Shown: positions 1-9,510, numbered from the stretch's first letter. The stretch: 64,000 bases of DNA from Firmicutes bacterium HGW-Firmicutes-9 (GCA_002841395.1 PGZM01000001.1:234089-298088), one strand, 5' to 3'. Translations and numbers: made by a program. Notes: generated by a model from the sequence alone, not told the origin.

Positions 1-2
1 AC

Positions 3-1127
3 GTCATCGACTCTTTGGAATCATTCGCGAGAATCGTTGCATATCATATGATCCACGGGCTCGGCGGAGAGGCCGACATCACGAATATTCAGGTCTGCGA
101 GTATCTTGAAAAGAAATTTCAAACGGAGTATGCGCTAGGCGGCACGTGCGCGCAGGGAGCAGCGGCGCTCAACGCGATCGGTTTTCCGGTTCTTGCGCAC
201 ATCACGGATCGCTCAAACGAAGTCTGCCGATTGATGAGTGGTGACGGGCTGCAGACGGTGACCAAACAGGGCGTTGTCCCAATGATGCAGAGCGCAACCA
301 CAGAGCTGCCTGTGCGCCACATGATACTACAATATCCCAAGGGAGCTGTGATCTGTGCCAACGGAAGAACATACAAAGCGCCGTTGTCCAATCGGTTGAT
401 TCTGGATTATGACACCATTCATAAGCGAATGCCGGTCGATCCCTGGTTTTATGAGTACTGCGAGTCGCACGCGGAACAGATACCCGTGTACTGCATATCC
501 GGCCTCAATGCGATTGTCGATGAGCGAATCATGTCCGCGAAAATCGAGGAGTTGATCCAGCATTTTCAGGCGGTGAAGCAGAGAAACGCCGACTGTATCG
601 TCTATCTGGAAGGCGCATGCTACTTGAATCCGGAACTGAAGAATCTGGTGTTTGACCGCATGTCGAGCGTTGTGGATATCTACGGCATGAACGAAGAGGA
701 ACTGGTGGATCATGCTTGTCGGTTCGGCCTTAAGACGGACAAAGAAAATCTCCCATCCGTTCTGAAAGCACTTGGACTGTTGCTTGAGAAATATCCCGTT
801 CGCGGCATCGTCATGCACACCAAGGATTATGCGATGTACTTCGGTCAGAAGCTGCCGAACGTCAATATGGAAAAGGGACTGACGATTGGGAATCTGATGG
901 CGGCGACAAGAGCGAGAACAGGCCGTTATGGAACGTATCAAGATTGCAGCGACAGCATGGAGCTTGCGCTAAGCGCGGAAGGAATCCGGTTTGCCCACGA
1001 GCTGCAGCACACGGATTTCACAGATTGCGTTTGCATTGTGCCGTCACGATATATGGAACATCCGAAGTACACCATTGGACTCGGCGATACATTCATGGCG
1101 GGATGCCTCACGGCATTGATCCGCTAG
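3..1127 (+). CDS. ADP-dependent phosphofructokinase/glucokinase-family sugar kinase, 5' partial
   Basis: The reading frame is open to the left edge, so the true start lies outside the window; the TTG at 15 is only the first possible internal start. The protein carries features of the ADP-dependent PFK/GK branch of the ribokinase fold: a GGT-rich substrate loop near the N-terminus (ALGGTCAQGAAAL), a central MNEEEL motif of the NxxE type, an IVMHTKDY strand, and a C-terminal GLGDTFMAG anion hole with the catalytic Asp. Family members phosphorylate fructose 6-phosphate or glucose with ADP in archaea and animals; bacterial homologues are much less studied. It lies 14 bp before a xylulokinase-like gene and heads a sugar operon with a ketose-bisphosphate aldolase, so a role as second kinase making a bisphosphate is my inference. 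The real substrate and phosphate donor cannot be read from sequence. Confidence 0.75.
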   Translation, partial: VIDSLESFARIVAYHMIHGLGGEADITNIQVCEYLEKKFQTEYALGGTCAQGAAALNAIGFPVLAHITDRSNEVCRLMSGDGLQTVTKQGVVPMMQSATTELPVRHMILQYPKGAVICANGRTYKAPLSNRLILDYDTIHKRMPVDPWFYEYCESHAEQIPVYCISGLNAIVDERIMSAKIEELIQHFQAVKQRNADCIVYLEGACYLNPELKNLVFDRMSSVVDIYGMNEEELVDHACRFGLKTDKENLPSVLKALGLLLEKYPVRGIVMHTKDYAMYFGQKLPNVNMEKGLTIGNLMAATRARTGRYGTYQDCSDSMELALSAEGIRFAHELQHTDFTDCVCIVPSRYMEHPKYTIGLGDTFMAGCLTALIR

Positions 1128-1141
1128 GAGGGAGAACGCGC

Positions 1142-2656
1142 ATGGCGCTGTTGATGGGAATCGACCTTGGAACCTCGGGCTTGAAAACCATCATCATCGA
1201 TGAGGCGGGTGAGGTAAAAGCGCTGAGCAAGCGTTCCTATATATTCGATACTCCAGTCGGCGGGTTTGCAGAACAGGATCCAGATACTTGGTGGACTGCC
1301 TGCAAGGAGACGATTCGCGAAGCGATCGCAACCTGCGGATGCAACGCAAAAGAGATTGCAGCGATCAGTTTTTCGGGCCAAATGCACGGCCTCGTCCCGC
1401 TGGATGATGACCTTCAACCTGTACGATCCGCGATATTGCATTGCGACGCACGCTCAGGCAAGCAGGTAGAACACATGCGCCAAAAGCTCGGGCTGGAAGG
1501 CACGCGGTCGCTTGTCATGAACCCGATCTACACAGGATTTCTCCTTCCGTCATTGCTCTGGGTCAGAGAAAACGAACCGGAGCGGTACGACAAGATTCGA
1601 TATGTCTGTCTCCCGAAGGATTATTTGAAACTCAAGTTGACAGGCGAACTGTCTACGGACTACTCGGATGCATCGGCAACGCTGGCATTCGATATCCGTG
1701 AAAACAAGTGGTCGCAACCGATTCTGGAACTTTTCCAGCTGCCGCTAACCCTTTTCCCGCGCTGCTGTTCAACAACGGAGCGCGCAGGCGAGATCAGTAT
1801 AAAGGCGGCAGAGGAGACCGGCTTACGGGCGGGAACCATCGTTGCCGCCGGCGGCGGAGATCAGGTGATGCAGGGCATCGGCAATGGTATGGTCAACGTC
1901 GGGGATGCAACGGTAAACATCGGCTCCAGCGGGCAAGTCAGTTTTCAGATTGACCGCCCTGTCTTGAATCCGGAGTTGAACACCAACATGTTCTGCGGAT
2001 ACCGTCAGGGCAGATGGATACTATTTGGCGCTACGATGTCTGCAGGACTCTCGCTGGAATGGTGGCACAGAAACTCCGGTAATATCGACTATGAAACGTT
2101 GGATCGTGCTGTGGCGCAAGTGCCGCCGGGATGCGACGGACTACTGTTCCTTCCTTATCTAAACGGAGAGAGAACCCCGCACCTTGACCCGGATCTGCGT
2201 GCCGCATTTCTCGGGCTGAATGTTGGAGCTACGCATGCCCACATGACGCGGGCGGTGATGGAAGGCGTTGCCTTCTCACTGTTGCAGAGTATTGAAATCT
2301 GCGGGAGTCTCGGTTTCCGGGCACAATCTCTGGTCGCATCCGGCGGCGCCGCGCGCAGCAAACCCTGGCTGCAGCTGCAGGCAGATATCTATAATCTGCC
2401 GCTCCGCGCAGCCAACGCGAAAGAGCAGGCCGGGGTGGGTGCGGCGATTGCAGCGGGCGTTTGCGCAGGCGTCTACAAAGACCTCGCGGAAGGGTGCAGC
2501 GCGGCGGTCAGCTATCGCGACGAGATCATACAGCCGGATGCAAAACGACACGATACCTATATGGAGTATTACACATTATATAAAGAAGCAGCTCAAATCA
2601 ACCGTCCTTTATTAAACAGGTTAGCCACTCTCGGCCGAGGCGAACGGATCAAATAA
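1142..2656 (+). CDS. xylB: FGGY-family carbohydrate kinase, xylulokinase-like
   Basis: A 504-residue cytoplasmic kinase that would phosphorylate a ketose (xylulose or a related sugar) with ATP. The N-terminal FGGY phosphate-binding loop (GIDLGTSGLKT), the GGFAEQDPDTWW segment, SGQMHGLV, and the GGGDQVMQGIGNG loop with the catalytic base Asp are all visible, and the length is normal for XylB. I start it at ATG 1142 because GGAGGG lies about ten bases upstream; the longer open frame from 944 overlaps the previous gene and has no family sequence. It is directly followed by an ABC sugar importer. The FGGY family is promiscuous (xylulose, ribulose, fuculose, erythritol), so the exact sugar is uncertain; the later epimerase and aldolase in this operon argue for a ketose. 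Confidence 0.88.
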   Translation: MALLMGIDLGTSGLKTIIIDEAGEVKALSKRSYIFDTPVGGFAEQDPDTWWTACKETIREAIATCGCNAKEIAAISFSGQMHGLVPLDDDLQPVRSAILHCDARSGKQVEHMRQKLGLEGTRSLVMNPIYTGFLLPSLLWVRENEPERYDKIRYVCLPKDYLKLKLTGELSTDYSDASATLAFDIRENKWSQPILELFQLPLTLFPRCCSTTERAGEISIKAAEETGLRAGTIVAAGGGDQVMQGIGNGMVNVGDATVNIGSSGQVSFQIDRPVLNPELNTNMFCGYRQGRWILFGATMSAGLSLEWWHRNSGNIDYETLDRAVAQVPPGCDGLLFLPYLNGERTPHLDPDLRAAFLGLNVGATHAHMTRAVMEGVAFSLLQSIEICGSLGFRAQSLVASGGAARSKPWLQLQADIYNLPLRAANAKEQAGVGAAIAAGVCAGVYKDLAEGCSAAVSYRDEIIQPDAKRHDTYMEYYTLYKEAAQINRPLLNRLATLGRGERIK

Positions 2657-2682
2657 GAAATCTTAGAAATGAAGTGATATCT

Positions 2683-4215
2683 TTGAATGCCATGATGAAT
2701 GCAAATGAAACCTACGAACACATACTCGACTGCAAAGGCGTTTATAAGTCCTTTGGCGGAACGCATGCGCTGCAGGATGTTCAGCTGCAGGTGAAGAAAG
2801 GCGAAGTTCACGCTCTGCTTGGCGAAAACGGCGCGGGAAAATCCACCTTGATGAAGATCATCATCGGTCTGCAAAAGCAGGATGCGGGCGAGATTTTCTT
2901 TGAAGGTAAGCCGTATAATGCCAACGATCCGGCGGAGGCCATCCGTGCGGGCATCTCGATGATCCATCAGGAGCTCAATCCTGAGCCGTATCTTTCGATT
3001 GCGGAGAGCATTTTTCTCAAGCGCGAGGATACCTTTCATCACACGCCGTTTTTGAACAAGAAGGAGACCAACCGCCGTGCGGTGGAGCTCCTTAAGCAAT
3101 ACAACCTTAACATGAACCCCAAAGCGCTCATGGAGTCTTTGACACTCGCGCAGATGCAGATGATCGAGATTCTCAAGGCCGTCTCTTGCAACGCAAGGTT
3201 GGTTATCATGGATGAGCCGACCTCCTCTCTGGACAGCGAGGAGACGGAACGCTTGTTTAAAACCATCCGCAACCTGAAAGAGCAAGGCGTTACGATTATC
3301 TATATCTCGCACCGCATGGAGGAAATATTCCAAATCTGCGATTCCTATTCGGTGTTCCGCGACGGTCACTTCATCGGAACCGGAAAAGTTGACCAAATAT
3401 CGGTGAACGAGCTGATTACAATGATGGTCGGCCGAAAGGTGGAAAACATCTTTCCGAAAGTGGACTGCCCAGCGGGAGACGTCGTGTTCAAGGCGGAAGG
3501 ACTCTGCGGAAAAGGATTCCACGATATCAGCTTTGAAGTGCGCGCCGGAGAGATCGTCGGTTTCTCGGGCCTGGTAGGGTCGGGACGCAGCGAAACCATG
3601 CGTGCGATTTTCGGTCTTGATCCGCTGACCAGTGGAAAGATGTATCTAAACGGGAAAGAGATTAAGATCAAGAGCCCGCGCAGCGCGATCTCAAAAGGCA
3701 TTGCTATGATCAACGAGGATCGAAAGAACTATGGCCTGTGCCTGTTCCGCTCGATTCGCGAGAATATTTCATTGCCGAATCTTCCGGCCAGGCAGAAGGG
3801 GTTTCTACTGAACCAGAGGCGCGAAAAGAACGAGTGCCGCGTGGTCGCAAAGACACTCACCGTGAAAATGGCAAGCATCGAGTCGCAAGCATATAGCCTC
3901 AGCGGCGGCAACCAGCAGAAAGTCGTTATCGCAAAATGGGTCATGGCTTCCCCAAAGCTGTTGATTCTAGATGAACCGACCAGAGGCGTGGACGTTGGCG
4001 CAAAATCGGAAATTCACGCTCTGATGAGCAAGTTTGCCTCAGAAGGCATGGCGATCATCATGGTGTCATCCGAACTGCCAGAGGTAATGGGCATGAGCGA
4101 CCGGATTCTGATCTACCACGAAGGCAGAATCAACGGAGAGGTAATGCGCGCGGACATTCTGAACGCGAGCGTTAACCAGGAAACAATTTTGAGCAAAGAA
4201 TTTGGCGGGAGATAA
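2683..4215 (+). CDS. Sugar ABC transporter ATPase, RbsA/MglA type (two ATPase domains)
   Basis: About 510 residues with two fused nucleotide-binding domains, as in RbsA/MglA/XylG. The first domain has Walker A GENGAGKST, Q-loop MIHQELNP, signature TLAQMQMIEI (degenerate, typical for this family) and Walker B VIMDEPTSSLD; the second has a degenerate Walker A (GLVGSGRSE), LSGGNQQKV and LILDEPTRGVD. It powers uptake of a monosaccharide with the permease and binding protein that follow. The start is ambiguous: TTG 2683 has AAGTGA six bases upstream, while ATG 2692 and GTG 2674 are in frame. The end lies 7 bp before the chosen permease start. Substrate: unknown sugar. Confidence 0.93.
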   Translation: MNAMMNANETYEHILDCKGVYKSFGGTHALQDVQLQVKKGEVHALLGENGAGKSTLMKIIIGLQKQDAGEIFFEGKPYNANDPAEAIRAGISMIHQELNPEPYLSIAESIFLKREDTFHHTPFLNKKETNRRAVELLKQYNLNMNPKALMESLTLAQMQMIEILKAVSCNARLVIMDEPTSSLDSEETERLFKTIRNLKEQGVTIIYISHRMEEIFQICDSYSVFRDGHFIGTGKVDQISVNELITMMVGRKVENIFPKVDCPAGDVVFKAEGLCGKGFHDISFEVRAGEIVGFSGLVGSGRSETMRAIFGLDPLTSGKMYLNGKEIKIKSPRSAISKGIAMINEDRKNYGLCLFRSIRENISLPNLPARQKGFLLNQRREKNECRVVAKTLTVKMASIESQAYSLSGGNQQKVVIAKWVMASPKLLILDEPTRGVDVGAKSEIHALMSKFASEGMAIIMVSSELPEVMGMSDRILIYHEGRINGEVMRADILNASVNQETILSKEFGGR

Positions 4216-4222
4216 ACGAACC

Positions 4223-5203
4223 ATGAACAAGAAACAAGATACAAGAGTCCTTGGAATGGATCAACACGATTTAAATATCTTTATGAAGCGCTACGGCATT
4301 GTTTTCGTCATGCTGGGTATGTTTGTCATACTGATGTTCGCTTCGCCCAACTTCCTTAAGACCAACAACCTGATCAACATTCTGGTTTCCGTCTCGATCA
4401 ATGGTGTTCTGGCGTTGGGTATGGTGTTTGTAATCACCGCGGGCGGCATCGATCTTTCCGTCGGCGCCATGCTTGCGCTTGCGAGCACCACGATCGGTGT
4501 TGTGCTCAACCTGACTGGAAACAACCTGCTAGCCTGTTTAGCTGCGATATTGATCTGCGGATTACTCGGGTTTGTCAACGGCGTACTGGTTGCAAAGTTT
4601 AACATGTTCCCGTTCGTCGTAACGCTTGCAAGTCAGCTGGTTATTCGCGGGTTGGGGTTTGTTATTTCAGGCGGGTACTCGTTTGCACTGGCAAATCCGA
4701 AGTTCTCGCAGATCGGCCTCGGAAAACTCTTTCCGCTGATGCCTTATCCTGTAATCATCCTGTTGGTTGTGTTCATGATCTCTTACATTCTGCTGCACTG
4801 GACGAAATTTGGCAGATATGTCTACGCCGTCGGCGGAAACATCAACGCAGCGACCGCATCCGGGGTCAATATCTTCTGGACGCGCACCATGACATTCGTC
4901 ATCAGCGGCATCTTTGCCGGCATTGCGGGAATTCTGATGACTGCAAAAATCAACGCAGCGCAGCCCAACATCGGAGTCGGATATGAAACGGATGCCATTG
5001 CGGCCTGCGTCATCGGCGGCGCTTCGTTTGCCGGCGGCGTCTCCACAATCCCCGGCACGCTGGTTGGTATCGTCATCATCGGTCTCATCTATAACGGTAT
5101 GAATCTGATCGGCATTGAGTCCTATTATCAGACGATCGTCAAAGGTCTGCTGATCATCGGCGCGGTCATGCTCGACATGACGATCAACAAAAAACGCGGT
5201 TAA
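4223..5203 (+). CDS. Sugar ABC transporter permease, RbsC type
   Basis: A 326-residue polytopic membrane protein of the branched-chain/ribose permease superfamily. The hallmark segments are seen: VITAGGIDLSVGAMLALAS after the first helices, GFVNGVLVAKFNMFPFVVTLA in the middle, and the CVIGGASFAGGVSTIPGTLVGI segment near the end. ATG 4223 is chosen because GGGAGA precedes it; a TTG at 4202 is in frame and overlaps the ATPase stop. It forms the membrane channel (as a dimer) for the ATPase upstream and the lipoprotein downstream. Nothing in it reveals the sugar. Confidence 0.93.
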   Translation: MNKKQDTRVLGMDQHDLNIFMKRYGIVFVMLGMFVILMFASPNFLKTNNLINILVSVSINGVLALGMVFVITAGGIDLSVGAMLALASTTIGVVLNLTGNNLLACLAAILICGLLGFVNGVLVAKFNMFPFVVTLASQLVIRGLGFVISGGYSFALANPKFSQIGLGKLFPLMPYPVIILLVVFMISYILLHWTKFGRYVYAVGGNINAATASGVNIFWTRTMTFVISGIFAGIAGILMTAKINAAQPNIGVGYETDAIAACVIGGASFAGGVSTIPGTLVGIVIIGLIYNGMNLIGIESYYQTIVKGLLIIGAVMLDMTINKKRG

Positions 5204-5282
5204 CCCGCGCCTTCGAGAAAAACATCAATTCAGGATCTTACCCCACGACGGGTAAAGATAAATAAAATGGAGGAATAGAAAA

Positions 5283-6290
5283 GTGAAGAAAGTACTCGTT
5301 CTAGTGTTTGCACTGATGATGGTCATGAGCTTTGCAGCTTGCGCCACCACGAGTGCCCCGGCCGCAACCGAAGAAGCCGCAACCGCGCCGGAAACCGTTG
5401 CAGCCACCGAACCTGCCGCCGCGCCGGAAATCCACGTTGCATACATCGCGAAGAACACCGTGGACGCATTCCACGCCACGCTGAACGGCGCCGCGAAAGT
5501 CGCTCTCGATGCGATGGTTGCCAACGGCACGATCGCTGACTGGCAGCTCTACGATGGCCAGACTGACCCGATCATCCAGACCAACCTGATTGAAGATGCG
5601 ATCAACAATGGCGCAAACTTCGTCATCATGCTCCCCGCTGAAGCCGAAGGCAGTGCACCCGTGGTTTCCCGCTGTGCGGAAGCCGGTATCCCGATCATCG
5701 TCGTGAACTCCATGACGAACAACACCACCGATCTTGCAACAGCTTTTGTCGGTTCCAATGACGTTCAAGCTGGCGAGATGATGGCGCAGTTCGTTCTGGA
5801 TAAAGTTCCCGATGGCGGTAAGTACGCGCATATGATGGGTATCGTCGGCAACTCTGCTCAGATCCAGAGAGGCGAAGGCATCGCGAATATCATGGGCGCT
5901 CAGAGCAACTGGAGCAGCGTCGGCGATTTCGCAGCGGACTGGTCCGCGGATAAAGCGGTCAGCTTCGCAACTGACGTTCTGACCCAGTACGGCGATGAGA
6001 TCAAAGCGATCATCTGTGACAACGACGATATGTCGTCCGCAGTCCAGGCGTATTGCAACTCCGTCGGCCGCTCGGATATCGTCTGCATCGGCGTTGACGG
6101 CAATGCCGGCCCGCTCCAGATGGTTAAAGATGGCGCGCTTCTGGCGACCGTTCTCCAGGATGGTGCAGCTCAGGTTACGACCGCTGTCGCCCTGATCCCG
6201 GATGTCATCGCGGGAAACACCGTTGAGAAGTCCATCATGGTTCCGTTCACGCTCGTCACGTTGGATAACGTTGACCAGTACCTGAAGTAA
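5283..6290 (+). CDS. Sugar-binding lipoprotein of ABC transporter (RbsB-like)
   Basis: A 335-residue periplasmic-binding-protein-like domain of the LacI/RbsB type tethered to the outer face of the membrane. The signal peptide MKKVLVLVFALMMVMSF is followed by the lipobox FAAC and a roughly 28-residue Ala/Thr/Glu/Pro linker. The mature part has the family phrases AINNGANFVIMLPAEAEG, GIPIIVVNS and AIICDNDDMSSA. The start is GTG 5283 with GGAGG ten bases upstream. It delivers the sugar to the permease encoded just before it. A strong hairpin follows at 6324-6360, which may stabilise this highly expressed message. Confidence 0.92.
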   Translation: MKKVLVLVFALMMVMSFAACATTSAPAATEEAATAPETVAATEPAAAPEIHVAYIAKNTVDAFHATLNGAAKVALDAMVANGTIADWQLYDGQTDPIIQTNLIEDAINNGANFVIMLPAEAEGSAPVVSRCAEAGIPIIVVNSMTNNTTDLATAFVGSNDVQAGEMMAQFVLDKVPDGGKYAHMMGIVGNSAQIQRGEGIANIMGAQSNWSSVGDFAADWSADKAVSFATDVLTQYGDEIKAIICDNDDMSSAVQAYCNSVGRSDIVCIGVDGNAGPLQMVKDGALLATVLQDGAAQVTTAVALIPDVIAGNTVEKSIMVPFTLVTLDNVDQYLK

Positions 6291-6323
6291 TCTCCCGTAA
6301 ATACTAGACTACTCAGAATCGAA

Positions 6324-6360
6324 GGTTGGGGGCAACTCTCCAAGAGGGTTGCTTCCAACC
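6324..6360 (+). promoter_or_regulatory. Intercistronic hairpin after the binding-protein gene
   Basis: GGTTGG at 6324 pairs with CCAACC ending at 6360, and GCAAC with GTTGC, joined by G-U wobbles and a CUC/GAG top around a three-base loop. There is no T-run after it, so it does not look like an intrinsic terminator. Its place between an abundant binding protein and the catabolic genes suggests a 3'-end stabiliser or partial attenuator. Confidence 0.55.
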
Positions 6361-6552
6361 AGGACCAGTTTACAACTGAATACAAAACCCCGAAAGCGGG
6401 TTCCGACAAAGGATATCCGGTATGGCGTCAACCGAACCACTCAATGCGGTCTCAATGCGAGATTTTACGGTTTAGAAACCAAGACCTGACATCAAATCAA
6501 TGTCGGTTTACAGATATAAATATTATATTTCAAATATCGGAGGAAAGCAACA

Positions 6553-7422
6553 ATGCTGATGAACATGAAGGAGATCCTCTCCGTCGCAAACGAAAAGAAC
6601 TTTGCCGTACCGGCTTTTAATATCGGCACCTGTCAGATTATGAAAGCGGTTGTAGAATGCTGCGAAGAGAAGAAGGCTCCTGTGATTTTTGCCGTCCATC
6701 CCAAGGAACTCGCGTTCCAGGGCGACAGCGCGATGGCAGCGCTTCGCGATGCCGCGGAAAAAGCGAAGGTTCCCGTTTGTATCCATATGGATCACAGCTC
6801 TACAGTAGAAGAAATTCTGCATGCTGTGCGCACCGGTTTTACGTCTGTCATGATCGACGCGTCCCACAAATCGTTTGAAGACAACGTGAAAATCTCCAAG
6901 CAGATCGTAGACATGGTGCACCCGCTGGGTATTTCTGTCGAAGCGGAACTTGGAACCATCGGAACCACCGGCAACGACACAGAGGGCGGCACCAGCGAAA
7001 TCATCTATACCGATCCCGACGACGTGGTCAAGTTTGTTAACGCAACGGGAATCGATTGCCTCGCAATTGCGATCGGCACCGCGCACGGCATCTACCCCAA
7101 AGGATTCAAGCCGCACCTGAAGCAGGAGCTGCTGACCGAGATCAAAAAGAAATCCCCCGTGCCGCTCGTGCTCCATGGCGGCTCTGCAAACCCGGACGAG
7201 GAAATTGCGGAGAGCGTAAAGCGCGGCATTAACAAGATCAATATCTCCTCTGATACGAAAGACGCGCTCTATCAGGAATTGCGCAAGACGCTGTTCAACG
7301 ATCCGAAAATTCGCGAGCCGTTTGAACTGTATGTCGACGGCATCGTTGAGATGAAGAAGATCATCAATCACAAGATTGAGTTGTTCAATGCGGCCGATAA
7401 AGTTCAGTATTACAGCTTATAA
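6553..7422 (+). CDS. Class II ketose-bisphosphate aldolase (fructose/tagatose type)
   Basis: 289 residues, zinc-dependent, cleaving a ketose 1,n-bisphosphate to dihydroxyacetone phosphate and an aldehyde. Visible are the catalytic Asp80 and zinc-ligand His81 in HMDHSS, EAELGTIG in the middle, zinc His178 in AIGTAHG, zinc His208 in VLHGGSA, and the phosphate-binding end NKINISSDTK. The start ATG 6553 follows GGAGG. This is the cleavage step expected after the two kinases at the head of the operon. Fructose, tagatose, sorbose-type or unusual bisphosphates are all possible. Confidence 0.9.
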   Translation: MLMNMKEILSVANEKNFAVPAFNIGTCQIMKAVVECCEEKKAPVIFAVHPKELAFQGDSAMAALRDAAEKAKVPVCIHMDHSSTVEEILHAVRTGFTSVMIDASHKSFEDNVKISKQIVDMVHPLGISVEAELGTIGTTGNDTEGGTSEIIYTDPDDVVKFVNATGIDCLAIAIGTAHGIYPKGFKPHLKQELLTEIKKKSPVPLVLHGGSANPDEEIAESVKRGINKINISSDTKDALYQELRKTLFNDPKIREPFELYVDGIVEMKKIINHKIELFNAADKVQYYSL

Positions 7423-7437
7423 AAGGAGGCAACGCAT

Positions 7438-8640
7438 ATGTCCGGCGATCAAATCAAAAAGCTATTGAGCAAAGGGAAAGGCGTACTGCAGCTGACACCG
7501 ACCTGGGTTCCGCGCGGTTTCAATGAACCCGGACGCAGACTCCGTTTGCATCCGGACGACTATTTTGCGTTCGGTATGGATCGCGGAGGCATATGCGAGC
7601 GCTGGCTTGGCTCGGTTACTGTTGCGCTGAACGGCCCGAAAACAGGCGCGACCGAAGGCATGAGCTTCGTTTTAGCGGATGCGAAAACGCGCGAAACCGT
7701 TCTTTTTGCGGATGTGGTCAAGGAATTGGGCGAAAGCTTGATCGGCAAGACGTTGTTTGAGCAATATGGCACATGGCCGACGTTTGCTAAGATTTACGAT
7801 TATGATAAACCCCTATTCCATCATCTGCACTTGACGGAGGAGCGCGCAAACAAAATCGGGCGTCACGGCAAACCGGAAGCTTACTATTTTCCGGTGCAGT
7901 ATAACTCTTATCTCGGTAGATTCCCGCTGACGTATTTCGGCTTTGATCCTTCCACCACAAAGGAAGAAGTGCTGGAATGCATCCGCAATTATGGTAAGAA
8001 GGATACGCGCATCACCGAGCTTTCGCGCGCCTACCGTGTGCAGCTGGGTACCGGCTGGTATACGCCAGCCGGCGTGATTCACGCGCCCGCCTCCGTTGTG
8101 ACCTATGAGCCACAGTGGAACAGCGACGTCAACACGATCATGGAAAACGTCACGATGGGTGAAGTGAACCCGGGCAATCTGTTGACGGACTGTCAGCCTG
8201 CCGAAGAAAAAGGCGACATCGATGCACTCTTTGCACAGATTGACTGGGAAGAGAGCACGCGCGCCGATTATAAACAGAAGTATTTCCGCGCGCCGAAACC
8301 CCTGCCCGAGACGCAGAAAGGCCTGTCCGAGCAGTGGGTGGCATACGCCAACGAGTGGATTGCGGCAAAAGAGGTTACCGTCGCACCCGGTGCAAAGATC
8401 AAGCTTGCCGACCAGGCATGCTATTGCGCGCTGGTTGTACAGGGACATGGCAGCTTTGGCGTGTTCGAATGCGAAGCACCCGGCGTGCTGCGTTTCGGTG
8501 AGATCTCCGGCGACGAGTTCTTCGTTTCGGAAGACACGGCGAAGAAGGGCATTGTCATCGAGAATACAAGTAGCTACGAACCGCTGATCATTCTGCAGAA
8601 CTTTGCCAACAACAACCCTGCGGTTCCGCAGACGCTCTAA
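7438..8640 (+). CDS. Phosphomannose-isomerase-like cupin protein
   Basis: A 400-residue protein with a GGAGG site eight bases before ATG 7438. It is not a standard annotated enzyme to my eye, but parts recall class I mannose-6-phosphate isomerases: a His-rich HHLHLTEE segment around residue 124, GKPEAYYFPVQYN, then GTGWYTPAGVIHAPAS, which is the shape of a metal-binding cupin, and a C-terminal second barrel-like part (VTVAPGAKIKLAD ... VVQGHGSFGVFE). An aldose-ketose isomerisation role is an inference from this likeness and from its place between an aldolase and an epimerase. The family usually has about 300-390 residues. Confidence 0.6.
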   Translation: MSGDQIKKLLSKGKGVLQLTPTWVPRGFNEPGRRLRLHPDDYFAFGMDRGGICERWLGSVTVALNGPKTGATEGMSFVLADAKTRETVLFADVVKELGESLIGKTLFEQYGTWPTFAKIYDYDKPLFHHLHLTEERANKIGRHGKPEAYYFPVQYNSYLGRFPLTYFGFDPSTTKEEVLECIRNYGKKDTRITELSRAYRVQLGTGWYTPAGVIHAPASVVTYEPQWNSDVNTIMENVTMGEVNPGNLLTDCQPAEEKGDIDALFAQIDWEESTRADYKQKYFRAPKPLPETQKGLSEQWVAYANEWIAAKEVTVAPGAKIKLADQACYCALVVQGHGSFGVFECEAPGVLRFGEISGDEFFVSEDTAKKGIVIENTSSYEPLIILQNFANNNPAVPQTL

Positions 8641-8652
8641 GGGGGTAGCACT

Positions 8653-9510
8653 GTGTATTTTAAATTTGGTGTAGACAGCTTCATTTGGGCGGAAAGCTTT
8701 GGTGAAAAAGACCTCTGGATCATCCAGAAAGCAAAGGAACTGGGATTTGAGACGGTCGATTTTGCGATCTCCAACCCGTTTACGTTTCCCACCGAGCAGG
8801 TGAAGGCGGAGCTTGCGCGCGTCGGCATCGATTGCGTTTGCACGACAACCTTGACGCCAGAGACGAACCCGATTTCGCCGGATTCTGCGATTCGAGCGGA
8901 GGGCGTTCGGGCGATGAAAAAATGTGTGGACATCTGCAACACGCTGGGCACCAATATCCTCGGCGGCGTAAACTATGCCGCCTGGGGCTACATCACGAAA
9001 CGACCGCGTACGGACGAAGAGTGGAAGTGGGGTGTCGAGTGCATGCGGGAGGTCGGCGAATATGCCAAAGCGACAGGCGATGTCGTCATCTGCGTGGAGT
9101 GCGTAAACCGATTTGAAACCTTCTTCCTCAATATTGCGGAAGATGCCGTCAAGTTCTGCAAAGACGTCGGCACAGGCAACATCAAGGTGCATCTGGACTG
9201 CTTCCATATGATCCGCGAAGAGAAAAGTTTCTCGGGCGCTGTCAAGACGTGTGGGAGAGAGTATCTCGGATACATCCATGTCAACGAAAATGACCGCGGC
9301 ATTCCCGGCACCGGACTGGTTCCGTTCAAGGAATTCTTCCAGGCGGTGGCCGAGGTTGGCTACGATGGTCCGCTGACGATTGAGTCGTTTGATCCGAGCT
9401 TCACGGAGCTTGCGGGCAACTGCGCGATCTGGCGGACATTTGCGCCGACCGGTGAAGCGCTTGCCACGGAAGGGCTCGCGAACCTGAAACGAATCGCGGC
9501 TGAACTGTAA
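8653..9510 (+). CDS. Sugar epimerase, D-tagatose/D-psicose 3-epimerase type (TIM barrel)
   Basis: 285 residues of the AP-endonuclease-2/xylose-isomerase-like barrel. The metal ligands of ketose 3-epimerases line up: Glu149 in VECVNRFE, Asp182 in HLDCFHM, His209 in YIHVNE and Glu244 in TIESF; the ECVNRFE and LDCFHMIREE phrases are close to those of tagatose/psicose epimerases. The start is GTG 8653, 12 bases after the previous stop, with GGGGG as ribosome site. It would interconvert C3 epimers of a free ketohexose or ketopentose in the cytoplasm. Hydroxypyruvate isomerase or other relatives are less likely given these motifs. Confidence 0.82.
   Translation: MYFKFGVDSFIWAESFGEKDLWIIQKAKELGFETVDFAISNPFTFPTEQVKAELARVGIDCVCTTTLTPETNPISPDSAIRAEGVRAMKKCVDICNTLGTNILGGVNYAAWGYITKRPRTDEEWKWGVECMREVGEYAKATGDVVICVECVNRFETFFLNIAEDAVKFCKDVGTGNIKVHLDCFHMIREEKSFSGAVKTCGREYLGYIHVNENDRGIPGTGLVPFKEFFQAVAEVGYDGPLTIESFDPSFTELAGNCAIWRTFAPTGEALATEGLANLKRIAAEL

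Noticed and set aside
7813..9279. A 488-codon minus-strand frame opposite the cupin and epimerase genes
   Set aside because: Shadow of two real genes with conserved catalytic residues on the plus strand.
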